Assembly (NCBI RefSeq): GCF_001955695.1
Contig: NZ_CP019236.1
Coordinates: 3,782,001 to 3,846,000 of the forward strand
Reading direction: 5' to 3'
From: Rhodoferax koreense
GTDB lineage: Bacteria; Pseudomonadota; Gammaproteobacteria; Burkholderiales; Burkholderiaceae_C
Length of the DNA: 64,000 nucleotides
Part shown: piece by piece, positions 47,929 to 57,296 of the stretch
Layout: each line of letters opens with the position of its first letter
How positions within the stretch are numbered: position 1 is the first letter of the stretch
Program-made: the position numbers and the translations under genes
The notes under the pieces: model-generated
Told to the model about the DNA's origin: nothing
What the model saw: only the letters and a program-made list of their open reading frames with translations
The model's database searches: none

Positions 47929-48879
47929 ATGTCAGACACACCCCATTTGGTGATTCCCTTCGCAGCGGCCGAATTAGGTCGGCCGGCCCTGTCCTCGCTG
48001 CAACTGCCCAATCTCGAGAAACTGCTGGCCCGGCTGGCGCCCGGCCCGACCGACAAGGGCTCCGAAGAAAGCCTCACCCCCCCGCACGAACGCGTGCTGG
48101 CGCACGCCCAGGGCCTCGCCTCACCCGACGGGCTGCTGCCCTGGGCCGCGCTCGAAGCCGGCCGCCTCGGCTTGGCCGGCGCGGCGGATGGCGCCTGGGC
48201 CATCGTCACGCCTTGCCACTGGGAGATGGCCTCGGCCCATGTGGACATGGACGATCCGGACGGCCTGCGACTCACGGAAGCCGAATCGCGCACGCTGCTG
48301 GCCGCCATGCAAACCTATTTCGAGGAGGACGGCATCGCCTTGTTTTATGTGACGCCCACCACCTGGCTGGCGCGCGGCGAGTGGTTCCGCGGCCTGGCCA
48401 CGGCCTCGCTCGACCGCGTGGCCGGCCGGCGGGTGGACGACTGGATGCCCAGGGCCGAGCAGGCACGCGGCCTGCGCCGGCTGCAGAACGAGATGCAGAT
48501 GCTGCTCTACACCCATGCGGTGAACGACGAACGCGGCGCTCGCGGGCTGGCGCCGGTGAATTCGTTCTGGGTCAGTGGGACGGGCGATAGCCCTGCATCA
48601 CCATCGCGGGGAAACGAGCCCAAAACCATCGCGCCGCGCGGACTGGCCGAAGCGGTGCGTCGCAACGACGGGCCGGGCTGGATGGCGACCTGGCAGCACA
48701 TCGACGCCACCGACTGCGCGGCGCTGCTGCAGCGACTCGATCAAAAAAAGCCGGTGCAACTCACGCTCTGCGGCGAAAACCATGCGCGCAGCTTCACCAG
48801 CACCGGCCTCGGCCTGCGCCAGCGGATTGCAAGCCTTTTAAGCCCCACGCGCTTGCTGACTGTGCTGGAGTCGCTATGA
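47929..48879 (+). CDS. Conserved hypothetical protein upstream of recJ, 316 aa
   Basis: This soluble protein resembles conserved Burkholderiales proteins found next to recJ and loosely annotated as phosphoglycerate-mutase-like or RpfE-like regulators. I do not see a reliable catalytic motif. Recognisable blocks are AWAIVTPCHWEMASAHVDM, YVTPTTWLARGEWFRGL and RRLQNEMQMLLYTHAVNDER. It overlaps recJ by ATGA (48876-48879), so it is co-translated with RecJ. Function is open. Confidence 0.8.
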   Translation: MSDTPHLVIPFAAAELGRPALSSLQLPNLEKLLARLAPGPTDKGSEESLTPPHERVLAHAQGLASPDGLLPWAALEAGRLGLAGAADGAWAIVTPCHWEMASAHVDMDDPDGLRLTEAESRTLLAAMQTYFEEDGIALFYVTPTTWLARGEWFRGLATASLDRVAGRRVDDWMPRAEQARGLRRLQNEMQMLLYTHAVNDERGARGLAPVNSFWVSGTGDSPASPSRGNEPKTIAPRGLAEAVRRNDGPGWMATWQHIDATDCAALLQRLDQKKPVQLTLCGENHARSFTSTGLGLRQRIASLLSPTRLLTVLESL

Positions 48880-50597
48880 AAATCACAGCACGCGACATCC
48901 CGCCGCGCGCTGTCTGGGCGCTGCAGCAGGCCGGCATCCATCCGCTTTTGGCGCAGCTTTATGCCGCGCGCGGTGTGCTCGGCCAGGAAGAGCTCGACGA
49001 CGCGCTGCACCGGCTCTTGCCGCCTTCCGGCATGAAGGGCATGGCGGCGGCCGCGGCGCTGCTGGCCGATGCCATCCAGGCCGACCGCCGCATCTGCATC
49101 GTCGCCGACTACGACTGCGACGGCGCCACCGCCTGCGCGGTTGGCGTGCGCGGCCTGCGCCTCCTGGGCGCAAAACACGTGAGCTACATCGTGCCGGACC
49201 GCGTGGTCGACGGCTACGGCCTGACCGCGCCGATCGCGCGCCGCGTGAAGGACGCCGGCGCCGACCTGCTGGTCACCGTGGACAACGGCATCGCCAGCGT
49301 CGAGGGCGTGGCCACGGCGCGCGCGCTCGGCCTGCAGGTGCTGGTGACCGACCACCACCTGCCCGGCCCCGAGCTGCCGGATGCCGAAGTCATCGTCAAC
49401 CCGAACCAGCCCGGCTGCACCTTCGAGAGCAAGGCCATGGCCGGCGTGGGGGTGATGTTCTACGTGCTGCTGGCGGCCCGCGCCGAACTGCGCGCACGCG
49501 AGGTATTCACGAGTGCCGATCAGCCGAAGCTCGACGTGCTGCTGCCGCTCGTCGCGCTCGGCACCGTGGCCGACGTGGTGAAACTCGACACCAACAACCG
49601 CCGCCTCGTGGCCCAGGGGCTCAAGCGCATCCGCGCCGGCGCCATGCCCGCCGGCGTGAACGCACTGTTCGTCGCGGCCGGCCGCAAGGCCGCCGTGGCC
49701 ACCACCTTCGACTTCGGCTTCGCGCTCGGCCCACGCATCAATGCCGCGGGCCGCCTCTCGGACATGACGCTCGGCATCGAATGCCTGCTGACCGACGACC
49801 CGGCCCAGGCCCAGGCGCTGGCGCAGACGCTGGACGGCATCAACCGCGAGCGGCGCGACATCGAGGGCGGCATGCGCGAGCAGGCGATGCAGGTCTGCGA
49901 ATCTCTGTTCGGCCGTGAAGACGGCGACGGCGAAACACCCCCGGCCGTCTGCGTGTTCGACCCGGACTTCCACGAAGGCGTGGTCGGCATCGTGGCCTCG
50001 CGTCTCAAGGACCGCTTCCACCGCCCCACCTTCGTCTTTGCCGCCAGCCAGGCGCCCGGCAAGGAACACGAGCTCAAGGGCTCGGGCCGCTCCATCCCCG
50101 GTTTCCACCTGCGCGACGCGCTCGACCTGGTGGCCAAGCGCCACCCCGGCGTGCTGCTGCGCTTCGGCGGCCACGCCATGGCGGCCGGCTGCACCATCGA
50201 CGCGGACCGCCTCGACGAATTTGAACAGGGCCTGACCCAGGTGGCCCAGGAATGGCTGGACGCCGCCACCCTCACCCGCCGCCTGGACACCGACGGCCCG
50301 CTGGCCCCCGAATACCGGCGCGCCGAACTCGTCGACGTGCTGCACCGCGAAGTCTGGGGCCAGGGTTTCGCGCCGCCGACCTTCAGCGAGGAGCTCGAGG
50401 TGGTGTCGCAGCGCCTGGTCGGCGAAAAGCACCTGTCGCTCAAGCTCAAGCACCAGGGGCAGCCGGTGGATGGCATCTGGTTCGGCCATACCGAGGCGCT
50501 GCCCTCGAAGGTGACGCTGGCGTTCCGGCTCGATGTCAACGAGTGGCAGGGGCAGCGCCGGGTGCAGTTCCTGGTGGAGGGGGCGGCGGAGGATTAG
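48876..50597 (+). CDS. recJ: Single-stranded-DNA exonuclease RecJ
   Basis: The 573-residue 5'-3' single-strand exonuclease acts in recombination and mismatch repair. It has the DHH-family motifs: [16 protein letters not shown] (motif I), [26 protein letters not shown] (DHH), and the DHHA1 motif [14 protein letters not shown]. Length is normal. Its 3' end overlaps the convergent anti-sigma gene by 62 bp. Confidence 0.95.
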   Translation: MKITARDIPPRAVWALQQAGIHPLLAQLYAARGVLGQEELDDALHRLLPPSGMKGMAAAAALLADAIQADRRICIVADYDCDGATACAVGVRGLRLLGAKHVSYIVPDRVVDGYGLTAPIARRVKDAGADLLVTVDNGIASVEGVATARALGLQVLVTDHHLPGPELPDAEVIVNPNQPGCTFESKAMAGVGVMFYVLLAARAELRAREVFTSADQPKLDVLLPLVALGTVADVVKLDTNNRRLVAQGLKRIRAGAMPAGVNALFVAAGRKAAVATTFDFGFALGPRINAAGRLSDMTLGIECLLTDDPAQAQALAQTLDGINRERRDIEGGMREQAMQVCESLFGREDGDGETPPAVCVFDPDFHEGVVGIVASRLKDRFHRPTFVFAASQAPGKEHELKGSGRSIPGFHLRDALDLVAKRHPGVLLRFGGHAMAAGCTIDADRLDEFEQGLTQVAQEWLDAATLTRRLDTDGPLAPEYRRAELVDVLHREVWGQGFAPPTFSEELEVVSQRLVGEKHLSLKLKHQGQPVDGIWFGHTEALPSKVTLAFRLDVNEWQGQRRVQFLVEGAAED

Positions 50598-51285
50598 CCG
50601 CGGGCGCCGCGATGCCGGCCTGCACCAGTGTCGCGAAAGTCTGCAGTTCGGCCGCATCCATGTCGGAGACGGCCGAGAGCCGCATGCCCGCCTGCACCCA
50701 TTCGACGATATGGTAGCCCTGGCGCGTGCTGCGCACCGGCGCCGAAGCCGCGCCCGCCGGCGCCGGCCAGACGAACAGGTTGACCACGTGCCGGCCAGGC
50801 CTGTAGACCAGGGCCGCCACCGGCCGGCCGTCGATGTAGTCGAGCCTGCCGCCCGACAACGGGAATCCCTGCGCGGCCAGGTCGACGACGGGCGGGGAGA
50901 AGTCGAGCTTGCCGGAAAACCACGGTTTGACCGTATGGCGATCGGTGGAGGCCACGTCGATCAGGTGGTCGGCCATCAGCGAGCGCAGATGGCTGGCCAG
51001 CACCTGCTCGCCCGTGCCGTCCGGCGGCACCACCAGTACGACGCTGGCCACCAACCAAGCGGTGGCCGCGCCCGCGCCGTAGAGCGCAACGGCCTGCCAC
51101 CACCGGGCCCATCTCGATCCTGCAGCACGCACTTTCCCTCCTCGCGCCGGCACGGGCGGCTCTGCCGAGCCTGGCGTGTTCTGCAGCCGCCGGTGCAGGC
51201 GTTCGGCCAGGTCCGGCGCGGGCGCGTGCCTCAGCGCCTGGGCTCGGATCAACTCGCCCAGGGCGAGATCTTCGGGGCTGTCCAT
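50536..51285 (-). CDS. Transmembrane anti-sigma factor
   Basis: The 249-residue protein has a cytoplasmic N-terminal part (~1-60), one transmembrane segment (~64-84, [20 protein letters not shown]) and a periplasmic C-terminal domain ([20 protein letters not shown]). It ends in a Pro/Ala-rich tail encoded opposite the recJ terminus. It lies 77 bp after the ECF sigma gene on the same strand, which makes it the likely partner that holds the sigma factor inactive. No zinc HxxxCxxC motif is seen. Confidence 0.85.
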   Translation of the reverse strand: MDSPEDLALGELIRAQALRHAPAPDLAERLHRRLQNTPGSAEPPVPARGGKVRAAGSRWARWWQAVALYGAGAATAWLVASVVLVVPPDGTGEQVLASHLRSLMADHLIDVASTDRHTVKPWFSGKLDFSPPVVDLAAQGFPLSGGRLDYIDGRPVAALVYRPGRHVVNLFVWPAPAGAASAPVRSTRQGYHIVEWVQAGMRLSAVSDMDAAELQTFATLVQAGIAAPAANPPPPPPPGTAPGAAPATR

Positions 51286-51362
51286 GTCAGTGGCGCCCGG
51301 CCGCCCGAAGACACTGATACGCCCCCTCGGGGGGAAGCGATGAGCGTGACGATTGTTTCATT

Positions 51363-51929
51363 TCAGCGCCTTTCATGCGGGTTCACCTGCGACTCGATCG
51401 GCCCTTCGTCCTGCAGCGACTGGCGCAGCAGCGCGCGGGCGCGCGACAGCCGGGACATCACCGTACCCACGGGCACCCCGACGACGCGCGCCATTTCCTC
51501 ATAGGACATTTCCTCCAGTTCGCGCAGCACGATCATCTCGCGCAGCGCCGGCGCCAGCGCGGCGATGGCGGCATTCACGCGCCGGCTCTGGCTGTGCTGC
51601 GCGTACAGCACGGCGGGGTCGGCCGGCGCAGCCTGCACCGCCGCGCCGCCATGGTCTGCGTAGTCGCCGAACTCGTCGAAGGGCAACTGGCCGTCGAAAT
51701 GCCGCTGCGCGCGCATCCAGTCGAAACACGCGTTGCGCACGATGCCGAGCAGCCAGGGCCGGGCGTCGTCGCCGCGCAGGTCCTGGAAGAACCGGAACGC
51801 GCGCAGGTAGGCCTCCTGCACCACGTCGTCCGCGTTGTGGTCGTCGCGCAGCAGCCAGCGCGCCAGGTTGTAGGCGGCGGGCAGATGGGGCATGGCGATG
51901 GCTTCGAACCGGTCGGCGGGATGGGTCAA
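51363..51929 (-). CDS. ECF-family RNA polymerase sigma factor
   Basis: The 188-residue protein has region 2 (AYNLARWLLRDDHNADDVVQ, then AYLRAFRFFQDLRG) and region 4 (LRELEEMSYEEMARVVGVPV, then VMSRLSRARALLRQ). The short length without regions 1 and 3 defines ECF type. It is paired with the membrane anti-sigma gene downstream. The divergent YVTN/cupredoxin gene at 52141 is a candidate target, by position only. Confidence 0.93.
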   Translation of the reverse strand: MTHPADRFEAIAMPHLPAAYNLARWLLRDDHNADDVVQEAYLRAFRFFQDLRGDDARPWLLGIVRNACFDWMRAQRHFDGQLPFDEFGDYADHGGAAVQAAPADPAVLYAQHSQSRRVNAAIAALAPALREMIVLRELEEMSYEEMARVVGVPVGTVMSRLSRARALLRQSLQDEGPIESQVNPHERR

Positions 51930-52140
51930 GGAATAAGGTCTTCTGGTCGGGGGCTGCGCGCCATCATCCCACGATGGGTTGTTCGAACCATCCCTGCACG
52001 ACGCACGCGGGGCCGGTTTTATTCCAATCCCGAGCGTGTTGCCAGGGCAACGCAGGCGACGGGAATAAGTGCTCGGCCGGCGGCGTCATGCAGGGGTGCC
52101 GGCCGTCGGCTGGCGCGCCCTTCAAACTCCAGAGGATGCC

Positions 52141-53394
52141 ATGACCAGAATCCATTTTCCACTCCATCGACGCCGCTGGCTCGCCCCGGTGGCCGCCCTC
52201 GTGCTGGCCGGACTGATCGGCCCGGCGCAGGCCGCCGGCCCCAAGGCCTACGTGGGTAACTTCAAGGACAACACCGTGAGCGTGCTGGACATCGCGGGCG
52301 GCACCGTGCTGTCCACCCTGCCCGTGTCGGCCGGGCCGGACGGGCTGGTGGCCGCGCCCGGCGGCGGCCCGGTGTTCGTCAGCGGCTCCAGCGCCAGCAC
52401 CGTGGACGTGATCGACAGCGCCAGCGACACCCTGGCGCGCAAGGTCGAGGTCGGCCAGGGCCCGCAGGGCCTGGCACTCACGCCGGACGGCAAGTACGTG
52501 CTGGTGGCGGTCAACGGCGAGGACCGTGTGGCCTGGATCGACGTGGCTTCGCGCCTGGTCGCCGCCACGTTGGCCGTGCCCAAGCCGCACACCATCGCCA
52601 TCCATCCGGACGGCGGCGTGGCCTATGTGGCCTCGCAGGCGCCGGGGCATTTCGCGCTGGTGGCGATCGACCTGCGCAGCCGCGAGGTGACCGGCCACGT
52701 GGCACTGGACAAGCCGCCGCGCGACCTGGAATTCAGTGCCGACGGCAAGGCGCTGTACGTGACGCTGGCCGGCGTGGCCGCGGTGCAGGAAGTGGACACC
52801 GGGCAGAACCGCATCGTGGCGCAGATTCCGACCGGCATCTCGCCGCACCTGGCCCAGCACTTCGCCCGCATGCCCTTCGGCGTGGTGGTGGTGCAGGGGC
52901 CGGGCGAGGTGCAGTTGTTCGATCCGGCGAGCCGCCAGCCGCTGCGCAGCGTCAAGGTGGGGCAGCAGCCGCATTGGATGGACCGCGGCGAAGAGGACAA
53001 CCAGCTGCTGGTGAGCAACGAGGGCTCGGACAGCGTCAGCATCGTGGACCTGGCCTCCGGCCAGACGCGGACCGTGGCGGTGGGCCACGCACCGCGCAAG
53101 ATCGCAGTGCAGCACGCCGGCGCCCATGTCTCGAGCCACGAGGTCTCGATCGCCAACTTCGCGTTCCAGCCGGCGCAGATCACGGTGGCGCCCGGCCAGC
53201 GCGTGACCTGGACGAACCGCGACGGCGCCCCCCACGGCGTGGCCTTCGCAGACCGGTCGCCCGGCCAGGACCTGCTTCTGCCCGGGAAGAGCTTCAGCCG
53301 TGTCTTCGACGCGCCGGGGGTGTACGACTACGCCTGCTCCGTTCACCCGTACATGACCGGGAAGGTGGTGGTGCGGGCGCCCTCGGGCTCGTGA
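52141..53394 (+). CDS. Secreted YVTN beta-propeller protein with C-terminal cupredoxin domain
   Basis: The 417-residue protein has a signal peptide (~1-33, ending AGLIGPAQAA). Seven-bladed propeller repeats follow (KAYVGNFKDNTVSVLDIAGG, LALTPDGKYVLVAVNGEDR). The C-terminal ~80 residues are a plastocyanin-like domain with all four type 1 copper ligands (His in GAPHGV; Cys, His and Met in YACSVHPYMTG). It may bind copper and pass electrons in the periplasm. The ATG at 52141 leads straight into the signal; an upstream in-frame start at 52069 is rejected. Confidence 0.88.
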   Translation: MTRIHFPLHRRRWLAPVAALVLAGLIGPAQAAGPKAYVGNFKDNTVSVLDIAGGTVLSTLPVSAGPDGLVAAPGGGPVFVSGSSASTVDVIDSASDTLARKVEVGQGPQGLALTPDGKYVLVAVNGEDRVAWIDVASRLVAATLAVPKPHTIAIHPDGGVAYVASQAPGHFALVAIDLRSREVTGHVALDKPPRDLEFSADGKALYVTLAGVAAVQEVDTGQNRIVAQIPTGISPHLAQHFARMPFGVVVVQGPGEVQLFDPASRQPLRSVKVGQQPHWMDRGEEDNQLLVSNEGSDSVSIVDLASGQTRTVAVGHAPRKIAVQHAGAHVSSHEVSIANFAFQPAQITVAPGQRVTWTNRDGAPHGVAFADRSPGQDLLLPGKSFSRVFDAPGVYDYACSVHPYMTGKVVVRAPSGS

Positions 53395-53436
53395 GGCGCA
53401 GGGCCGGCGCTCCCGGCGCGGCGATGGGAAGACCGT

Positions 53437-55230
53437 TCAGAAACTTTCCCAGTCGCCTTCGGCCGTTGCCGAAGCCTGGGCCGGCGCGGCGGCCTTCGGC
53501 GTCGGCGCGGCGGCGGTGAGCTTGCGCTGCGGTGCTGCCACGGCCTGGGGCCTTGGCGACGCGGGCCGGGGCACCGCGGATCCGGCCGCTTTCACGGCAG
53601 GCACCGTGCGCGCCGGCGCTGGCACGGCCGCCGCACGGGCGGGCGCGGACGCCGGAGCGCGGTAGCTTGCGGGCGCAGCCGTGACCGCACCCACGTTGAA
53701 CACCGACACCACCTGCGAGAGGCGCTGCGCCTGATCGCGCAGTCCCGCGGCCGCGGCGGCAGACTCCTCCACCAGCGCGGCGTTCTGCTGCGTCATCTGG
53801 TCGAGGTTGGTCACGGCCTGGTTGACCTGGCCGATGCCGTCGCGCTGCTCGGTGGACGAGGCGCTGATCTCGCCGATCAGGTCGCTCACGCGGCGCACGC
53901 TGCTGACGATCTCGCCCATGGATTCGCCGGCCTGCGCCACCTGCTGCGTACCGGCTTCCACCGTCTGGCCGGAAGCACTGATGAGCAGCTTGATTTCCTT
54001 CGCGGCTTCGGCCGAGCGTTGCGCGAGGCTGCGCACTTCGGCGGCCACCACGGCGAAGCCGCGGCCCTGCTCGCCCGCGCGTGCGGCCTCGACCGCCGCG
54101 TTCAGCGCCAGGATGTTGGTCTGGAAGGCGATGCCGTCGATGGTGCCGATGATGTCGCCGATCTTGCGCGAGGCTTCGCTGATGTCCTGCATGCTGCCTA
54201 CCACCAGGCCCACGACTTCGCCGCCGCGCGTGGCGGCCTGGGCGGCGCTGGCGGCCAGCTGGTTGGCCTGGCGAGCGGTATCGGCCGACTGCGTGACCGT
54301 GCTGGTGAGCTGCTCCATGCTGGCCGCGGTCTGCTGCAGGTTGGCGGCCGTCTGCTCGGTGCGCGAGGACAGGTCCTGGTTGCCGTTGGCGATCTCCACC
54401 GACGCGGTCGACACCGATTCCACGCCGCTGCGCACTTCGGAGACCAGGCCGCGCAGCTTGCCGACCATCTCCGACATGGCCCGCAGCAATCGGCCGAACT
54501 CATCCTTGCGGTCGGACTGGACGGAAAGCGTCAGGTCGCCGGCCGTGATGGCATCGGCCACTTCCACCGCACGCTGCAGCGGCTGAACGATCGAGCGCAC
54601 CAGAAACACCGCCAAAAAGACCCCCAGCGCAAACACCGCCGCGATGCTGATGCGTGCCACCAGCACGACGTTGTCGCCCTCCTCGACAGCGGCTCGCTTC
54701 GCCTGGTCGCGCTGCTGAACCTGGAGATCGACGTATTTGTCGATGGCCGAGAGGTAGGCCTGCGCGCGCGGCATGTAGTCCGTGTCCATGAAGGCCTGCG
54801 CCGCGACAGGGTCGTGCGCGTCCTTCACCTGTTTGACCTTGTCGCCCACGCCGCGGATGCTGGCGCGGGTGGAGGCCACCAGGGCCAAAGCCTCCTTGTC
54901 GGCTGGCGTGACGGCGGTCTTGTTGATTTTTTCCTGGATCGGCGTGATCTTCGCGGTCAGTCCGGCCACGCGTTTCTCCATCTCTCGCGCCATCGCCTCG
55001 TCGGTGGTCGTGACCGTGAGCACATTGAGGCTCACCGCCATGTCGGCCATGCCGCGCCAGGTGACTGCCGTGGTGATGGAGTCCTCGAATTGGGCCACCT
55101 GTTGCTGGGTGTGCTCCGCCACCTGTTGCGTTCTGGCCCAAACCCAGACGGTGACGGTCAACATTGCCAGCAACAGGCCCAGGATGGCAACCCACAACTT
55201 GTAGGCCACCCGCATGTCGTTAAATTTCAT
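53437..55230 (-). CDS. Methyl-accepting chemotaxis protein
   Basis: The 597-residue chemoreceptor has TM1 (~12-31), a periplasmic four-helix ligand domain, TM2 (~190-212, [18 protein letters not shown]), HAMP, and a signalling domain with the conserved hairpin tip ([20 protein letters not shown]). A long Ala/Pro linker follows, and the last residues are DWESF, close to the pentapeptide that tethers CheR/CheB. The gene stands alone with no che genes nearby; the ligand is unknown. Confidence 0.93.
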   Translation of the reverse strand: MKFNDMRVAYKLWVAILGLLLAMLTVTVWVWARTQQVAEHTQQQVAQFEDSITTAVTWRGMADMAVSLNVLTVTTTDEAMAREMEKRVAGLTAKITPIQEKINKTAVTPADKEALALVASTRASIRGVGDKVKQVKDAHDPVAAQAFMDTDYMPRAQAYLSAIDKYVDLQVQQRDQAKRAAVEEGDNVVLVARISIAAVFALGVFLAVFLVRSIVQPLQRAVEVADAITAGDLTLSVQSDRKDEFGRLLRAMSEMVGKLRGLVSEVRSGVESVSTASVEIANGNQDLSSRTEQTAANLQQTAASMEQLTSTVTQSADTARQANQLAASAAQAATRGGEVVGLVVGSMQDISEASRKIGDIIGTIDGIAFQTNILALNAAVEAARAGEQGRGFAVVAAEVRSLAQRSAEAAKEIKLLISASGQTVEAGTQQVAQAGESMGEIVSSVRRVSDLIGEISASSTEQRDGIGQVNQAVTNLDQMTQQNAALVEESAAAAAGLRDQAQRLSQVVSVFNVGAVTAAPASYRAPASAPARAAAVPAPARTVPAVKAAGSAVPRPASPRPQAVAAPQRKLTAAAPTPKAAAPAQASATAEGDWESF

Positions 55231-55308
55231 GATTGCTTTGAAGAGTTATGAATGGACGAAATGGAAGCGCGGCGGTTCCAAAACTCCGCGCCTCAGGCCG
55301 TAATGTAA

Positions 55309-55863
55309 CTATTTGTCAATTGCAGCTTGCATTTCTTCCAGCCAGAGCACCTTGTCCGCGTAACACTGCAGGTCGACGGACAACGTCGTCTGCGCCCCGT
55401 TGAGCCAGATTTCCTTGCGCAGGTCCGACTTGACGTAGTTGATCGCATCTTCGAAATCCCCATCGCCGGCCGACAGGATCAGCCGGTCATACACACCTTG
55501 CGTGGCCAGCTTGATCATGAGCGTGGCGATGGCGACGTCCACGCCCTTTTGCACATGGCGGTCGAAGTTCGTCCCGCAGGATGGGCAACGGTTGTGCTGG
55601 TCCTTGAGCTTGTACATCTGGACCCGCATCTGCGGGCCTTTGGGTGCGGCCGACTTGATCCAGGTGTGGAAGGCGCTCTGCGCTTCGGCCGTCGGGTCGA
55701 TGGCGGCGTTGAGGTAGTAGCTCTCGTACAGCGGGCCGCCGTTTTGCCGCACCAGTTCGTTCTTGAGCTTGAGGTAATCGAAACCCGCGCCACGCGAACG
55801 GCCGTAGTTGTAGAGGTAAGCGGCGTCGGCGATCCAGACGGTTTTCGGGTGGGAGATGGACAT
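55309..55863 (-). CDS. NYN-domain (LabA/DUF88-like) protein
   Basis: The 184-residue protein is PIN-like with acidic residues at VWIADAAYLYNY, QKGVDVAIATLMI and SAGDGDFEDAINYV, the pattern of NYN-domain nucleases. A single CPSCGTNFDRH knuckle sits in the middle. Such proteins are thought to be RNases, but the target is unknown here. It is 27 bp upstream of the glyoxalase-family gene's stop, on the same strand. Confidence 0.85.
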   Translation of the reverse strand: MSISHPKTVWIADAAYLYNYGRSRGAGFDYLKLKNELVRQNGGPLYESYYLNAAIDPTAEAQSAFHTWIKSAAPKGPQMRVQMYKLKDQHNRCPSCGTNFDRHVQKGVDVAIATLMIKLATQGVYDRLILSAGDGDFEDAINYVKSDLRKEIWLNGAQTTLSVDLQCYADKVLWLEEMQAAIDK

Positions 55864-55890
55864 TGTTGGCAGGCTGGTAAAACAGGCGCA

Positions 55891-56274
55891 CTAGGCTTCG
55901 TAGAGCTCCAGCGGCAGGCCGTCGGGATCGGCGAAGAAGGTGAAGCGCCGGCCGGTGAACTCATCGACCCGCACCGGCTCGACATCGACGCCGAAACCCT
56001 GCAGCCGCGCGACGGCGGCATCCAGGTCGGCCACGGCGAAGGCCAGGTGGCGCAGGCCGCAGGCTTCGGGCCGCGAGGGCCGGGGCGGCGGCGCGGGGAA
56101 AGAGAACAGTTCGATCTGCGAGCCGTCGGGCAGGGCCAGGTCGAGCTTCATCGACCGGCGTTCGGCGCGCAGGTTCTCGGCGACCACGCGCAGGCCCAGC
56201 ACCTCGGTGTAGAAGCGACGCGAGACGGCGTAGTCGGCGCAGATGATGGCGGCGTGGTGCAGGCGCAGCAGCAT
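55891..56274 (-). CDS. Glyoxalase/VOC-family protein
   Basis: The 127-residue protein is a single-unit vicinal oxygen chelate protein (LHHAAIICADYAVSRRFYTE at the start, GLRHLAFAVADLDAAVARL in the middle, FFADPDGLPLELYEA at the end), close to the GloA2/YaeR group. Metal ligands (His, Glu) are in the expected places. The start at 56274 avoids a longer frame that overlaps the exonuclease gene. The substrate is unknown. Confidence 0.9.
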   Translation of the reverse strand: MLLRLHHAAIICADYAVSRRFYTEVLGLRVVAENLRAERRSMKLDLALPDGSQIELFSFPAPPPRPSRPEACGLRHLAFAVADLDAAVARLQGFGVDVEPVRVDEFTGRRFTFFADPDGLPLELYEA

Positions 56275-56284
56275 GGCACCGCCC

Positions 56285-56893
56285 TCAGGACGCTTGCGCG
56301 CCGGACTGCAGCGCGTGGAACACACACATCGCGGCATAGGCGTCGTTGGCCGCGTAGAGGATCTGCGCCGGCGTGAGCTGGCGTGCGGCCCAGTTGGAGG
56401 TCGCGGCCTTCTTCGACTTGCTGAAACGTTCGCCGAACATCACCGCCACCGCGGCCTTCACACCGAGTTCCTTGCGGTAGCCCTGGCGGCGGAACAGGGT
56501 GTCGATGTCGACCACCGCGTTCGGCGCCGCACCGAACTTGGCGGCGATCTGCTTCACGTCCGAGGCCAGGCCGAAGCCGGCCTTGGTCACCGACCGGGAG
56601 GCCAGCACGGCGCCAGCCACGGCGCGGCAGGCCGGATCGTGCAGCTGGAACACGTAGGCCTTGGTCAGGCTGGCGAACTGCACGATGTGCGGACCTTCCG
56701 AGGTTTCGTTGCGCACGAAGGTCGGCTTGGATTCGGTGTCGAAGCCCAGCACGGTCTGGCCGCGCAGTTCAGCATCGGCCAATTCGGCATCGCGCGCGGT
56801 GGCCACGAGCCAGACATCGGGCATGGTCAGGCTCGGGAAAGGCGGCAGCAGTGCAATGGCTTCCTTCTCGGGGGCTTGCAGCCTATCGTTCAT
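56285..56893 (-). CDS. 3'-5' exonuclease (RNase D/DnaQ-like DEDDy)
   Basis: The 202-residue protein has the DEDDy motifs: Exo I (VLGFDTESKPTFV), Exo II region (KAGFGLASDVKQIAAKF) and Exo III (YAANDAYAAMCVFHAL). There is no HRDC domain, so it is a minimal form of the RNase D family. It starts just left of the REP array and ends 10 bp before the glyoxalase-family start; the two genes are likely co-transcribed. Confidence 0.88.
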   Translation of the reverse strand: MNDRLQAPEKEAIALLPPFPSLTMPDVWLVATARDAELADAELRGQTVLGFDTESKPTFVRNETSEGPHIVQFASLTKAYVFQLHDPACRAVAGAVLASRSVTKAGFGLASDVKQIAAKFGAAPNAVVDIDTLFRRQGYRKELGVKAAVAVMFGERFSKSKKAATSNWAARQLTPAQILYAANDAYAAMCVFHALQSGAQAS

Positions 56894-56943
56894 CGGTGGA
56901 CCTCCACGCCGGTCGAGCCGAGGCTGTCGAAGCCAGAACCAAG

Positions 56944-57245
56944 CCCTTCGACAGGCTCAGGGCGAACGGGAAAAGCGCCTCTCTCCGTTCGTGCTGAGCC
57001 TGTTGAAGCAGCCGAACCAAGCCCTTCGACGGGCTCAGGGCGAACGGGAAAAGAGGCCCTCTCCGTTCGTGCTGAGACTGTCGAAGCACACGAGCCAAGC
57101 CCTTCGACGGGCTCAGGGCGAACGGGGAAAGAGGCCCTCTCCGTTCGTGCTGAGCCTGTCGAAGCACATGAGCCAGGGCCCTTCGGCAAACTCGAGCCCA
57201 ACGGGAACAAGTCAACACCCCGTTCGTACTGAGCCTGTCGAAGTA
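56944..57245. repeat. Tandem REP-like array, four ~78-bp units
   Basis: Four units start at 56944, 57022, 57100 and 57179 (spacing 78, 78 and 79 bp). Each unit has a forward element (core CCCTTCGACGGGCTCAGG) and, about 40 bp on, an inverted partner (core CCGTTCGTGCTGAGCCTG). The fourth forward element is degenerate. Each pair can fold into a hairpin. The array fills the 403-bp gap between two minus-strand genes, exonuclease (start) and MFS (stop). Short flanks (56894-56943 and 57246-57296) hold no gene. Confidence 0.9.
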
Positions 57246-57296
57246 CATGTGATGAACCCCAGCGCGCAGGCGCCTGGTATCGGCAAGGAAAAGCTT

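Noticed and set aside
56944..57245. CRISPR array
   Set aside because: The repeats are inverted pairs, the between-repeat sequence is itself repeated rather than unique, and no cas gene is present.
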